From the NCBI GenBank assembly GCA_017538195.1, contig JAFYJH010000145.1:31848-95847 (forward strand): a DNA stretch of 64,000 nucleotides, read 5' to 3'. The notes beneath the pieces are model-generated. The model did not search any database. It worked only from the letters and a program-made list of their open reading frames with translations, and was not told where the DNA came from. Below, one piece after another: positions 8,836 through 17,490 of this stretch. This DNA comes from Prevotella sp. (GTDB taxonomy: Bacteria; Bacteroidota; Bacteroidia; Bacteroidales; Bacteroidaceae). Both the position numbers and the translations under genes were made by a program. Each line of letters opens with the position of its first letter. The first letter of the stretch is position 1.

Positions 8836-8895
8836 ACGATAATTATGACGCGAGAACACGGGAAAAGTTTAACAAAATGGCAAAAAACATTTCTT

Positions 8896-9468
8896 TTATA
8901 AAAGTATCAATCCTGCGAAAGCGGCGAAGCCAATCATCTGAATCGGGTTGATTTTCACGTACTTCGTGCCGACGAATGTGGCAACGAAAAGGGCGACGCT
9001 AACCCAGAATCGCCAAGGGTCGCCTGTCATCGTCTTGAAATTGTCGGCATTCATCAGCAGCAGGGTGGCGGCGGCCAACAAACCGACGACGACGGGGCGC
9101 AAGGCAGTGAAAATGCTTTGCATCACGGGCGTGTCCATATAGCGCATGAACATTTTGCTGATGAGAATCATCAGAATCAGCGAGGGCAGAACGAGGGCGA
9201 AGGTGGCTACGGCAGAGCCGAGAACGGCCATAAATCCGTGATACTCAGCCTGTTGCGCAGCAGCATAGCCGCAGTAGGTCGCCGCATTGATGCCGACGGG
9301 GCCGGGCGTCATCTGCGAAATGGCCACGATGTTCGTAAACTCCGCCGTCGAGAGCCACTGGTGGTGTACGACGGTCTCGGTCTGGATGAGCGAGAGCATT
9401 CCGTAGCCGCCGCCGAAACCGAAGAGGCCGATTTGGAAAAAGGTTATAAATAAATAGAGATAAATCAT
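8896..9468 (-). CDS. chrA: Chromate transporter (CHR family, half-size) subunit
   Basis: 190 residues with about six membrane segments. The CHR domain signature is clear: 'QIGLFGFGGGYGMLSLIQ' at the N-terminus and 'ISQMTPGPVGINAATYCG' after it. Short-chain CHR proteins are encoded as adjacent pairs that together replace the two-domain transporter; the partner lies just upstream (9549-10097). Members export chromate or transport related oxyanions, but the true substrate in gut-type Bacteroidales is unknown. The reading direction and spacing suggest co-transcription with purL. Confidence 0.9.
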   Translation of the reverse strand: MIYLYLFITFFQIGLFGFGGGYGMLSLIQTETVVHHQWLSTAEFTNIVAISQMTPGPVGINAATYCGYAAAQQAEYHGFMAVLGSAVATFALVLPSLILMILISKMFMRYMDTPVMQSIFTALRPVVVGLLAAATLLLMNADNFKTMTGDPWRFWVSVALFVATFVGTKYVKINPIQMIGFAAFAGLILL

Positions 9469-9471
9469 TTT

Positions 9472-9545
9472 AATTTACTATTTACAATTTACAATGTACA
9501 ATTTAATGTACAATTGATTTTTCAATTTCATCCTTATTCTTTCAT
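9472..9545. repeat. A+T-rich short-repeat spacer between the two CHR genes
   Basis: The 80-bp gap is made of repeated TTTACAATTTACAATGTACA-like words and TTCATCCTTCATCC. It holds no gene, promoter box or hairpin that I can see. Confidence 0.6.
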
Positions 9546-9548
9546 CCT

Positions 9549-10097
9549 TCATCCATTTTCGTTTTCCGTTGGACTGATGAATTTTCCGTAGAGATAGCCG
9601 CCGAGAGCCGCCACGATGATGATGAGGATGGGATTGACGCCGAGCAGCCAGATGAGCAGTGCCGTGACGATGGGAATCCAGCAGTTGGCGAGCGTGATGT
9701 TCGCCGTTTTCGCCAGATTGAAGGTCGGCACGGCAATCAGCGCGACGACCGCCGGACGAATGCCGTTGAACGCGGCCTCGACCCAGGGAACATCCTTGAA
9801 ACGGTGGAAAAACAGGGCGATGAGCAGGATGATGAGGAACGAGGGTAGTGCCGCACCTGTCGCAGCGACGACGGCACCGGTATAGCGACGCAGTTTGAAG
9901 CCGATGAAGGTTGAGATGTTGATGGCGAAAACGCCCGGACAACTCTGCGCCACGGCAATCAGGTCGAGAAATTCCTCTTTTGAAATCCAGTGGTGCTTAT
10001 CGACCACCTCGGCCTCAATCATCGGAATCATCGCGTAGCCACCGCCGAAGGTGAACGCGCCTATCTTGCTGAATGTTTTAAACAGTTCATAATTCAT
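9549..10097 (-). CDS. chrA: Chromate transporter (CHR family, half-size) subunit
   Basis: 182 residues, about six membrane segments. CHR signatures: 'KIGAFTFGGGYAMIPMIE' and 'AVAQSCPGVFAINISTFIG'. It is the upstream partner of the 190-aa CHR protein; pairs of this kind are expected to form an antiparallel heterodimer in the inner membrane. It lies about 50 bp after the purL stop, in the same direction, across a repeat-filled spacer. Confidence 0.9.
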   Translation of the reverse strand: MNYELFKTFSKIGAFTFGGGYAMIPMIEAEVVDKHHWISKEEFLDLIAVAQSCPGVFAINISTFIGFKLRRYTGAVVAATGAALPSFLIILLIALFFHRFKDVPWVEAAFNGIRPAVVALIAVPTFNLAKTANITLANCWIPIVTALLIWLLGVNPILIIIVAALGGYLYGKFISPTENENG

Positions 10098-10150
10098 AGT
10101 TCATAGTTCATAGATTCTTCATTCTTCACTCTTCACTCTTCATTTTTCAT
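10092..10150. repeat. Short-period repeat spacer between purL and the CHR pair
   Basis: Repeated words AGTTCAT (three copies) and TTCTTCACTC (several copies) fill the spacer. The TCACTCTTCA word is the one also found inside purL (10953-10984). Confidence 0.65.
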
Positions 10151-13100
10151 TTAAGTTTCTTTTCAACCCATTTTCTGGCATTGACGAAAGCCTCAATCCA
10201 CGGCGTTACCTCGTCCATCCGCCGATTTTGCGGATACCAAGCGTTCTGCCACGGGAAAATCGCGCGTTCCAAGTGCGGCATCATCGCCAGATGGCGACCG
10301 TCAGCCGAGCAGATGCCCGCCACATCGTAGTCCGAGCCGTTGGGATTGGCCGGATAGTCGTGGTGGTTGTATTTTGCGACGATGTTGTAGTGGCTTTCGC
10401 CTTCGGGCAACGAGAATCGACCCTCGCCGTGCGCCACCCAGATGCCGAGTTTCGACCCACTGAGCGAGCGAAGCATAACGCTCTCGTTTTCAGGGATTTG
10501 TAGCGTAAGGAAGGCACTCTCGAACTTTTGGGAAATGTTGTGCAACATCTTTGTATTTGACGATTTGACGATTTGACGATTTGACGATTTTTCATCGCTT
10601 TTGTCCAATTGTGAAATGGTCAAATTGTCCAATAACCCCAGTTCCACCATCAACTGACAACCGTTGCAGATACCGAGCGACAGCGTGTCTTCGCGGGCAT
10701 AGAAGCGGTCGAGCGCCTCTTTCGCCTTCGGATTGTAGAGGAACGCGCCAGCCCAGCCCTTCGCCGAACCCAACACGTCGCTGTTCGAGAAACCGCCGCA
10801 GAACACGATCATCTGCACCTCGTCGAGCGTCTCGCGACCCGAAATCAGGTCGGTCATCATCACGTCTTTCACCTCGAAACCTGCCAGATAGAGGCAGTAG
10901 GCCATTTCGCGCTCGCCATTCGTGCCTTTTTCGCGGATGATGGCGGCCTTAGGAAGTGAAGAGTGAAGAGTGAAGAGTGAAAAATTTTTCCGGCGGTCAG
11001 GATTCAGTCCGTATTGCCGCAAACTGCCCGTAAAACCGCGTGGGAAGCGCATTTCCACAGGTTGATGCTTGTAATTTTTGAAACGCTCGTCGGCCATACC
11101 GTTGAAACTCTGTTTCGTGTCGAGTTCGTGGCTTGTCTCGTACCAAATGTCGCGCAGATGGTCGATGTCGAGATGAAGGGTGTTGGGTGTTGATTGTTGG
11201 GTGTTGATTGTTGGGTGTTGGGTGTTGTCAGACGGCAAAACGACTTCGATTTCCCGACTGTTTTCGACGGGATAGCCGATTTTCGCAAAGCCCACGCCCA
11301 CATCTTCGAGAAATTCGCGCAGGTCGTACTTATGCTCGTCGCTCACCTGAATCACCACGCCCGGATTCTCGGCAAACAGCGTCTTGATGATGTCGCCGTC
11401 GGCGCAAATGTCGTGCAGATTCACGTGCAGGCCGCCTTTCGTGTTGGCAAAAGTCATTTCCAACAAGGTCGTGATGAGGCCGCCAGCCGAAATGTCGTGT
11501 CCGGCCATCACCCAACCGCGCCGAATCAACTCTTGAACGGCGTTGAAGCAATCGACGAAATAGTCGGGATTTTCGACTGTCGGAACGTCGCTGCCCACTT
11601 TTCCGAGGCTTTGCGCGAAGGCCGAACCGCCGAGTCGCTGCTCGCAGAACGAAAAATCGATGTGGTAGAGGCTCGACCGCTTGTCATTGACCACGACGGG
11701 GCTCACCACCTTGCGCACATCGCTCACTTCACCGCCACTGCTGACGATGACCGTGCCCGGCGCAATGATTTTCTCGCCGTTGGGATATTGCTGCGTCATT
11801 GAGAGCGAATCCTTGCCCGTCGGCACGTTCACGCCGATGGCACAACAGAAATCGCTCAGGGCTTCGACGGCTTTGTAGAGTCGCGCGTCCTCGCCCTCCT
11901 GCGACCGACACGGCCACATCCAGTTGGCCGACAGCGACACGCTTTGCAAGCCGTCGGCGAGCGGTGCCCAGACGAGGTTCGTGAGCGATTCGGCGACCGA
12001 CAGCACGCTTCCTGCTTCGGGCGATGCCAAACCTGCCTGCGGTGCGTGACCGATGGCGGTGGCGATGCCCTTTCGACCGCGATAGTCGAGTGCAACCACG
12101 CCGCAGTCGCTGAGCGGCAATTGCAGTTCGCCTTGACATTGTTGTCGGGCGATTTTTCCCGTCACCGAGCGATCGACCTTGTTCGTCAGCCAGTCTTTGC
12201 AGGCGACGGCTTCGAGGCGCAAAACCTTCTCCAAAGCCCCCTCTACTGCCCCGACTTTTGTGTCCCCCTCGGGGGACGACAGGGGGGCTTTGTATTCGAC
12301 ATTTTCGTATCGTCTTTCAACCGTTTTATCTTTCATAATGGTCTTCGGCGAATGGCCGAACATTTGCGCCACATCGAGGTCGAAAGGTTTTGTGCCGTCG
12401 CCCTGTTTGAACGAGAAGTGCGCGTCGCCAGTCGTTTCGCCGACCACATAGAGCGGAGCCCGCTCGCGCTCGGCAATCTGACGCACGTGGTCGATGTGTT
12501 GCTCGTCGATGAGCAGCCCCATTCGCTCCTGACTTTCGTTGGCGATGATTTCCTTCGCCGAGAGCGTCTGGTCGCCGATGGGCAGTTTCGACATGTCGAT
12601 TTCGCCGCCGCAATCCTCGACGAGTTCCGACAGGCAGTTTAGATGGCCTGCCGAACCGTGGTCGTGGATGGAAACGACGGGATTCTGCTCTTCCTCGACC
12701 AACGCACGCACGAGGTTGTAGGCGCGTTTCTGCATTTCGGGATTCGCACGCTGCACGGCGTTCAGTTCGATGCCGTTGGAATAGCGTCCCGTATCGACCG
12801 ACGACACCGAGCCGCCGCCGAGTCCGATGCGATAGTTGTCACCACCGACAACGACGATTTTATTGCCCTTCTGCGGCTCTTTTTTCAGGCAGTCGCGCTT
12901 CTTGCCGTAGCCTACGCCACCTGCGAGCATAATGACTTTGTCGTAGGAATAAACAGCCCCCCCTACTGCCCCCGAGGGGGCTTCATTACCATTTTCTTGA
13001 ACATTTGTGTCCCCCTCGGGGGACGACAGGGGGGCTTTATACTCAAACGTCAAAACCGACCCGCAAATCAGCGGCTGACCGAACTTGTTTCCGAAGTCCG

Positions 13101-14109
13101 ACGCGCCGTTGGAAGCCTTGATGAGAATTTGTTCGGGCGTCTGGTAGAGCCAATCGCGTTCCGACATGCGCGGTGCCGTCATATAGACCGCTGTTCCGGC
13201 AATCGGCCACGAGCCTACGCCACCGCCCATTCTATCGCGAATTTCGCCGCCCGTACCCGTCGAAGCACCGTTGAACGGCTCGACCGTTGTCGGGAAATTA
13301 TGCGTCTCGGCCTTCAGCGAAATCACGCTCTCGATGTCCTTCACTTGAAACCAGTCGGCGGTCGATTGGTCAGCCGGCGCGAATTGCTCGACCACAGGTC
13401 CTTGCGCAAACGCCACATTATCTTTATAAGCCGACAGAATCTTGTTCGGATGCTCTGCCGTCGTCTTTTTAATCATCTGGAAGAGCGACGATTCCTTTTC
13501 CTCGCCGTCGATGATGAACGTGCCGCCGAAAATCTTGTGTCGGCAATGCTCTGAATTGATTTGCGCGAAGCCGAAAACCTCAGAATCGGTCAGTTTCCTG
13601 CCGTTTTTCTGCTCGATTTCGTGCAAATAGGCGATTTCCTCCGCCGACAGCGCGAGTCCTTCCTGTTCGTTGTACGTCTCCAAGTCGTCGATGTAGCGAA
13701 TCGGTTCCGGCTCGATGTCAATCGTGAAAATCCCTTGGTCAAGACCGTCGTATTCGCGTTGCAGCATCGGGTCGAAAGACGAAGCCCCCTCCAACCTCCC
13801 CGAGGGGAGGCTTTCACTATCGGACTTGCAAACTTCCCCCTCGGGGGATAAGAGGGGGGCTGGTATAAACTCCTCAATTCGCGAAATGCCGCCGAGATTC
13901 ATATTCTGCGTAATCTCAACGGCATTCGTACTCCACGGAGTAATCATTTCACGGCGCGGCCCGACAAAACGCCCTTCCAGACGCTCCTCGGTCAACATTT
14001 CTGCGCCGCCGAACAACCAGCACAGCGCGTCTTTTTCTGTTTGCACAAGCTGGTGGTCCGTCGCCACAGCAATCACTCGCTCCTCGCGAGTCCTAAAAAA
14101 CAATATCAT
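10147..14109 (-). CDS. purL: Phosphoribosylformylglycinamidine synthase
   Basis: 1320 residues, single-chain PurL: the fourth step of purine synthesis, FGAR + glutamine + ATP to FGAM. An N-terminal PurS-like domain is followed by two ATP-binding synthase halves ('SLKAETHNFPTTVEPFNGAS', 'HDHGSAGHLN', 'SALSANWMWP'-like segment) and a C-terminal class I glutaminase ('LGICNGCQLM' nucleophile, 'MMPHLERAIFPW'). The protein is longer than I recall for Bacteroides PurL (about 1230) because six repeat tracts are inserted in frame. All catalytic motifs remain. The start ATG overlaps the stop of the DUF349 gene (ATGA), indicating translational coupling. Confidence 0.97.
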   Translation of the reverse strand: MILFFRTREERVIAVATDHQLVQTEKDALCWLFGGAEMLTEERLEGRFVGPRREMITPWSTNAVEITQNMNLGGISRIEEFIPAPLLSPEGEVCKSDSESLPSGRLEGASSFDPMLQREYDGLDQGIFTIDIEPEPIRYIDDLETYNEQEGLALSAEEIAYLHEIEQKNGRKLTDSEVFGFAQINSEHCRHKIFGGTFIIDGEEKESSLFQMIKKTTAEHPNKILSAYKDNVAFAQGPVVEQFAPADQSTADWFQVKDIESVISLKAETHNFPTTVEPFNGASTGTGGEIRDRMGGGVGSWPIAGTAVYMTAPRMSERDWLYQTPEQILIKASNGASDFGNKFGQPLICGSVLTFEYKAPLSSPEGDTNVQENGNEAPSGAVGGAVYSYDKVIMLAGGVGYGKKRDCLKKEPQKGNKIVVVGGDNYRIGLGGGSVSSVDTGRYSNGIELNAVQRANPEMQKRAYNLVRALVEEEQNPVVSIHDHGSAGHLNCLSELVEDCGGEIDMSKLPIGDQTLSAKEIIANESQERMGLLIDEQHIDHVRQIAERERAPLYVVGETTGDAHFSFKQGDGTKPFDLDVAQMFGHSPKTIMKDKTVERRYENVEYKAPLSSPEGDTKVGAVEGALEKVLRLEAVACKDWLTNKVDRSVTGKIARQQCQGELQLPLSDCGVVALDYRGRKGIATAIGHAPQAGLASPEAGSVLSVAESLTNLVWAPLADGLQSVSLSANWMWPCRSQEGEDARLYKAVEALSDFCCAIGVNVPTGKDSLSMTQQYPNGEKIIAPGTVIVSSGGEVSDVRKVVSPVVVNDKRSSLYHIDFSFCEQRLGGSAFAQSLGKVGSDVPTVENPDYFVDCFNAVQELIRRGWVMAGHDISAGGLITTLLEMTFANTKGGLHVNLHDICADGDIIKTLFAENPGVVIQVSDEHKYDLREFLEDVGVGFAKIGYPVENSREIEVVLPSDNTQHPTINTQQSTPNTLHLDIDHLRDIWYETSHELDTKQSFNGMADERFKNYKHQPVEMRFPRGFTGSLRQYGLNPDRRKNFSLFTLHSSLPKAAIIREKGTNGEREMAYCLYLAGFEVKDVMMTDLISGRETLDEVQMIVFCGGFSNSDVLGSAKGWAGAFLYNPKAKEALDRFYAREDTLSLGICNGCQLMVELGLLDNLTISQLDKSDEKSSNRQIVKSSNTKMLHNISQKFESAFLTLQIPENESVMLRSLSGSKLGIWVAHGEGRFSLPEGESHYNIVAKYNHHDYPANPNGSDYDVAGICSADGRHLAMMPHLERAIFPWQNAWYPQNRRMDEVTPWIEAFVNARKWVEKKLK
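10558..10589 (-). repeat. 8-bp tandem repeat (TGACGATT x4) inside purL
   Basis: Four exact copies of TGACGATT at 10558-10589 encode part of the segment 'SSNRQIVKSSNTKM' between the synthase and glutaminase motifs. The period is not a multiple of three, yet the frame is kept overall. Confidence 0.8.
10953..10984 (-). repeat. In-frame short-period repeat inside purL (GAGTGAA type)
   Basis: AGTGAAG words with a 7-bp period encode 'KNFSLFTLHSSLPK' just ahead of the glutaminase domain. The same words fill the spacer after purL. Confidence 0.75.
11178..11228 (-). repeat. In-frame short-period repeat inside purL (GGGTGTTG type)
   Basis: Five GGGTGTTG/GATTGTTG words encode 'NTQHPTINTQQSTPNT' in the purL product. 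Same family as 7544-7570 and 21253-21288. Confidence 0.8.
12232..12292 (-). repeat. GC-rich palindromic element in frame inside purL
   Basis: Outer inverted repeat CAAAGCCCCC (12232-12241) / GGGGGCTTTG (12283-12292) encloses an inner palindrome GTCCCCC-TC-GGGGGAC (12262-12277). The encoded peptide is 'YKAPLSSPEGDTKVG'. Confidence 0.85.
12951..13038 (-). repeat. GC-rich palindromic element in frame inside purL
   Basis: A longer copy of the 12232-12292 element: AAACAGCCCCCCC at one end, AGGGGGGCTTT at the other, with the same TCCCCCTCGGGGGAC core. It encodes 'YKAPLSSPEGDTNV' and 'NEAPSGAVGGAV'. Confidence 0.85.
13781..13861 (-). repeat. GC-rich palindromic element in frame inside purL
   Basis: Third copy of the element in purL, near the N-terminus: GAAGCCCCCTCC ... 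CCCCTCGGGGGATAAGAG. It encodes 'APLLSPEGEVCKSDS' and 'LPSGRLEGA'. Confidence 0.85.
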
Positions 14110-16040
14110 ACTTCCTCAGCAGCTTTGCGGTTTTCTTCGTCGATGGCCTTGATTTTGTCGTAAGTGAGTTGCAAATCGTCCTTGAGTTTCTGGACCTTGC
14201 GGTTCATTTCGTCGATGAGCGAACTGCCTTTCTTCGAGGCGGCATTCAAGAAGCCGAGGTTGTTCTCGTAGGTTTGGATTTCCTGTTTCATCTGCTCGTA
14301 GCGGCGCATCAGTCGAGTGCGCTCGTTGTCGAGAGCTTCCTCACCGCGCTTGGCCATATTCTTCAGACTGCTCTTGAAGTTGTCCAAACGGCGATGGGCA
14401 GCGGAAATGTTCAGGTCTTTATAGAGTTTGTCGAGCACCTCGCGATACTCCTTGTAAAGTTTGTCCTTTTCTTTATAAGGTACGTGACCGATTTGGTTGT
14501 ACTGCTCCACGAGTTCCTGCACTTTCTCCTGCAATCCCTCGGCGGCTTCCTGCTCGGAAAGTTCCTTCAACTGGGCGATGACGGCTCGCTTGGCCTCCAG
14601 ATTGGCGCGTTCTTCCGTGCGTGTGCCGGCTGTGGCGGCGTTGCGGGCCTCGAAGAACTTGTTGCAGGCGGCGAGGAAGTCGTTCCAGAGTTGGTCGCCG
14701 AGTTTCTTGGGCACTAATCCGATGGTTTTCCACTCTTTTTGCAGGGCGATGAACTTGTCGCTCGTCGCTTTCCAGTCGGTCGAGTCTTGCAGTTCCTTCG
14801 CCTTTTCGACGAGGGCGCGTTTCTTCTCGGCATTCTGGGCGAACTGCTCTTTCATCGTCTTGAAATAGGCGGCCTTGCGGGTGAAGAAATCGTCGCAGGC
14901 GGCGCGGAAACGCTCGAAAATCTTGACATTCATCTTCTGCGGCGCAAATCCGATGGTTTTCCACTCGTTTTGCAATTCGATAATTTGCTTCGTGTGCTTC
15001 TCCCAGTCGCCGGCACCCTTGTTTTCCTCTTGTGCGATGGCCTCGACCTTCTCGCAAAGTTCGGTTTTCTTCTGAAGGTTCTCTTCCTCGCGGGCGCGAA
15101 GTCCCTCGAAATGCTGCTGATGACGCTTGTTGATGACGGTCGATGCGGCCTTGAAACGCTGCCACATTTCCTCGCGCAAATCCTTCGCCACAGGACCGAT
15201 TTCGCGGTATTGCTGATGCAGTTCCTGCAACTGGTGGAACGCGCTGATGACATCGCTCTCCTCGGCCAGTTTTTCGGCGGCCTCGCAGAGTTTCGTCTTC
15301 AGTTCGAGATTCTTCTTGAAATCGTACTCACGCGCCTCGTTGTTGAGTTTCAGCAAGTCGTAGAACTGCTCGACATAGAGTTGATAATTGCGCCAGAGTT
15401 CGTTGGCTTTCTCGGCAGGCACGGCCTTGATTTCGCGCCATTCCTCTTGCAGCGCCTTGAATTCCTTGTACGACTTGTTGGCCTCGTCGGGCGAGGTCAC
15501 CATCGACTTGATTTTCTCGATGATCTCAAGTTTCCGTTGCAAATTCTCCTGTTTTTCGGCCTCCTGAGCCTGAAACACCTTCGCGCGCTTCTCCTTGATG
15601 ACGTTCATCTCGACCTTGAACATTTCTTCGAGGTCGTCGGGGCGCACTTGGTATTTTTCGGGGTCGCCGCCGCCGTCGAGATATTCCTTCAGTTGCTGCT
15701 CGCGCTCGGCGATGTGCAACTTGTAGAAGACGGTTTTCAGCAAATCGACCTCGTCTTTTGCGGGAGCCTCGTCGCTGTGGGCGATTTCCTTGATGCGGTC
15801 GAGCACTTCCTGCTTCGAGGTGTAGATTTTCTTTTCTACGGGTTCCTCGGCAGGCGTTTCCTCGACAACTTCGGGCGTTTCTTCAACGGCTTTTTCCTCC
15901 GTTTCAACCACTTCCTCGGCTGTCGCTTCCGCTACGGCTTCCTGCGTGTTCTGTACTTCGGCCACTGTCTCGGCAGCAGCCTGTTCTTCTGCAAACTGAC
16001 CCTTTTCGAGGGCATTTTCTTGAGAGTTCATCATTTCCAT
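14106..16040 (-). CDS. DUF349 domain-containing coiled-coil protein
   Basis: 644 residues. Residues 1 to about 75 are low-complexity and acidic (A, E, V, T rich). The rest consists of several DUF349 repeats, each with a motif like 'LQNEWKTIGFAPQK' or 'LQKEWKTIGLVPKK' and strong heptad, charged helices. The family is conserved in Bacteroidetes and Actinobacteria, has no known enzymatic role, and is thought to be structural. It is the first gene of the run with purL, whose ATG overlaps this gene's stop by four bases. It has its own promoter box at 16127-16134 and a leader of about 85 nt. Confidence 0.9.
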   Translation of the reverse strand: MEMMNSQENALEKGQFAEEQAAAETVAEVQNTQEAVAEATAEEVVETEEKAVEETPEVVEETPAEEPVEKKIYTSKQEVLDRIKEIAHSDEAPAKDEVDLLKTVFYKLHIAEREQQLKEYLDGGGDPEKYQVRPDDLEEMFKVEMNVIKEKRAKVFQAQEAEKQENLQRKLEIIEKIKSMVTSPDEANKSYKEFKALQEEWREIKAVPAEKANELWRNYQLYVEQFYDLLKLNNEAREYDFKKNLELKTKLCEAAEKLAEESDVISAFHQLQELHQQYREIGPVAKDLREEMWQRFKAASTVINKRHQQHFEGLRAREEENLQKKTELCEKVEAIAQEENKGAGDWEKHTKQIIELQNEWKTIGFAPQKMNVKIFERFRAACDDFFTRKAAYFKTMKEQFAQNAEKKRALVEKAKELQDSTDWKATSDKFIALQKEWKTIGLVPKKLGDQLWNDFLAACNKFFEARNAATAGTRTEERANLEAKRAVIAQLKELSEQEAAEGLQEKVQELVEQYNQIGHVPYKEKDKLYKEYREVLDKLYKDLNISAAHRRLDNFKSSLKNMAKRGEEALDNERTRLMRRYEQMKQEIQTYENNLGFLNAASKKGSSLIDEMNRKVQKLKDDLQLTYDKIKAIDEENRKAAEEV

Positions 16041-16126
16041 CTTTAAAATTCGATGATTCGGGTTATTAACAAGATTTCGGGCGACGAAAACGCTGTGTTT
16101 TCGCTGTTGCCCAACATTTCAGCTTG

Positions 16127-16157
16127 CAAATTTAGAGAAAAAAAGTCGAATCGCCAA
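16127..16157 (-). promoter_or_regulatory. Promoter of the DUF349-purL transcript
   Basis: Minus strand TAAATTTG (16127-16134) with TTG of a -33 element at 16155-16157, a spacing of 20 bases, which is a good match to the Bacteroidetes consensus. Confidence 0.7.
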
Positions 16158-16177
16158 AAGATATTCTTTTTTTTTCG

Positions 16178-16185
16178 TAACTTTG
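16178..16185 (+). promoter_or_regulatory. -7 box for the phosphopantetheinyl transferase gene
   Basis: TAACTTTG, 33 bp before the ATG at 16219. It diverges from the DUF349 promoter. A possible TTG start at 16183 lies in the box itself, so the ATG at 16219 is chosen. Confidence 0.65.
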
Positions 16186-16218
16186 CCGAAAATTCATCAT
16201 TTTGCGACAAAAACAACT

Positions 16219-16827
16219 ATGATTTATATCAACGACCGACTTTTCGACTTCAACCTCGACGCGGCTTTGCAACAATTGTCAGAACAGCGACGGGAGCAGG
16301 CGATGCGCTATCGCTACGAACTCGGACGGCGAACCTGCGCAGCCGCCTATTTACTGCTGTGCGAGGGCTTGCGGAAGGAATACGGCATCGACGAAAAGCC
16401 GATTTTCGAGTACGGAGAACACGGAAAACCGTCGATTGTCGGTCGGCCCGACATCCATTTCAGCCTCAGCCACTGCCGCGAGGCCGCGATTTGCGTCGTG
16501 AGCGACCGTCCCGTCGGTGTTGATGTCGAGTCCGTCCATCGCTACAACGAAAGGCTTGCTCGCTACACGATGAACGACGAGGAAATGGCGGAAATCCTCG
16601 CCGCAGAAAGTCCCGACCTCGCTTTCACGCGCCTCTGGACACAGAAAGAAGCCCTGCTGAAATGCACGGGCGAGGGCATCGGCAACGATTTGAAAAATGT
16701 TTTGAAGAATTACAAAAAAAGCCCCTCTCCGTCGGGAGAGGGGAATGGGGTGAGGCTTTCCACCGTCGAAAGTCCTGATGGTCGCTATATTTACAGCGTT
16801 TGCCACGATGCCAAAAACATCAACTAA
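16219..16827 (+). CDS. 4'-phosphopantetheinyl transferase, Sfp/AcpT superfamily
   Basis: 202 residues. These enzymes move phosphopantetheine from CoA to a serine of carrier proteins. Visible motifs are 'IHFSLSHCREAAICVV', the Mg-binding GVDVE (D102, E104) and WTQKEALLKCTGEG (W140, K143, E144), which define the Sfp type. The target may be the fatty-acid carrier protein or a secondary-metabolite carrier; no such gene is nearby. A GC-rich repeat inserts the peptide 'SPSPSGEGNGVRL' near the C-terminus, after the catalytic motifs. The last 8 bp overlap the convergent LRR gene. Confidence 0.88.
   Translation: MIYINDRLFDFNLDAALQQLSEQRREQAMRYRYELGRRTCAAAYLLLCEGLRKEYGIDEKPIFEYGEHGKPSIVGRPDIHFSLSHCREAAICVVSDRPVGVDVESVHRYNERLARYTMNDEEMAEILAAESPDLAFTRLWTQKEALLKCTGEGIGNDLKNVLKNYKKSPSPSGEGNGVRLSTVESPDGRYIYSVCHDAKNIN
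16715..16760 (+). repeat. GC-rich palindromic element in frame in the Sfp-type gene
   Basis: AAAAAAAGCCCCTCTCC-GTC-GGGAGAGGGGAATGGGG: an 8-bp inverted repeat CCCCTCTCC/GGGAGAGGGG, same class as those in purL and at 25230-25270. Confidence 0.8.
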
Positions 16828-17476
16828 TAAAATGCCATTGTCGTAATTGTTCTTCTTCTTTTTGGAAAAAATCGCCGCCACATATCAGATATTTCCCAGA
16901 GAAAGGTCTGTCGAATAGTTTGTCGAATTTCGGCAAGTTGTCGCAATCGTCAAGAGCTGTAACATGGACAGTCACAGGCACTTCCTCATTAAAAACCACA
17001 TCTTTCAGTCCGCTACGGGCGAAAGCATATTGATAAACAATCACCACCATCGGGCTGAACGTGACTTTCGTGAGGTCTTTACATTCATAAAAGCCGAAAG
17101 GAGCCACGCCTCTCACATACCAATTTCCAACTGTCGAAGGAATGACTAATTCTCCAGAAGCAAAGTCAAGGTCGCGAGTAAGCACACCAATCATTCCGTT
17201 GGCAATAAAAACAGGCATTCTTGAAAGTTTGTAAGCGTTTGTTTTGATGAGAATTTCACAAAGCACGTATTCGTCGGGAAGATATTCCTCGATGACGGTG
17301 CTCCATTGTGCCACATCCTTCCAGACATATTTGTCGAAATGGACGGAGCGGACGATGCGAAGCCGCTTCTCCCCATCCACGTTGTATAGATACTTTTCTC
17401 CCGTTCTCAGCGCAGGCCGCTCTTGACAGTATCCGTGCTCTTCTATTTCTTCTGTGTAGGTTATGGTGTGTGGCAT
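16820..17476 (-). CDS. Leucine-rich-repeat (LRR_5, BspA-like) protein
   Basis: 218 residues from the ATG at 17476. An ATG at 17509 would give 229 residues and overlap the upstream ATPase gene by 19 bp. The C-terminal half reads like a BspA-type repeat: 'VAPFGFYECKDLTKVTFSPMV' is the typical 'FxxCxxLxxVxLP' pattern, followed by 'YQYAFARSGLKDVVF'. No signal peptide is seen, so it is probably cytoplasmic. It lies directly after the AAA ATPase gene and is probably co-transcribed with it. Function unknown. Confidence 0.7.
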   Translation of the reverse strand: MPHTITYTEEIEEHGYCQERPALRTGEKYLYNVDGEKRLRIVRSVHFDKYVWKDVAQWSTVIEEYLPDEYVLCEILIKTNAYKLSRMPVFIANGMIGVLTRDLDFASGELVIPSTVGNWYVRGVAPFGFYECKDLTKVTFSPMVVIVYQYAFARSGLKDVVFNEEVPVTVHVTALDDCDNLPKFDKLFDRPFSGKYLICGGDFFQKEEEQLRQWHFIS

Positions 17477-17490
17477 ATTATAATAACAAT

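Noticed and set aside
7312-8901. A 529-codon open frame opposite the beta-barrel gene
   Set aside because: It is an antisense shadow of a GC-rich, codon-biased gene. The minus-strand protein has clear family motifs; the plus-strand product has none.
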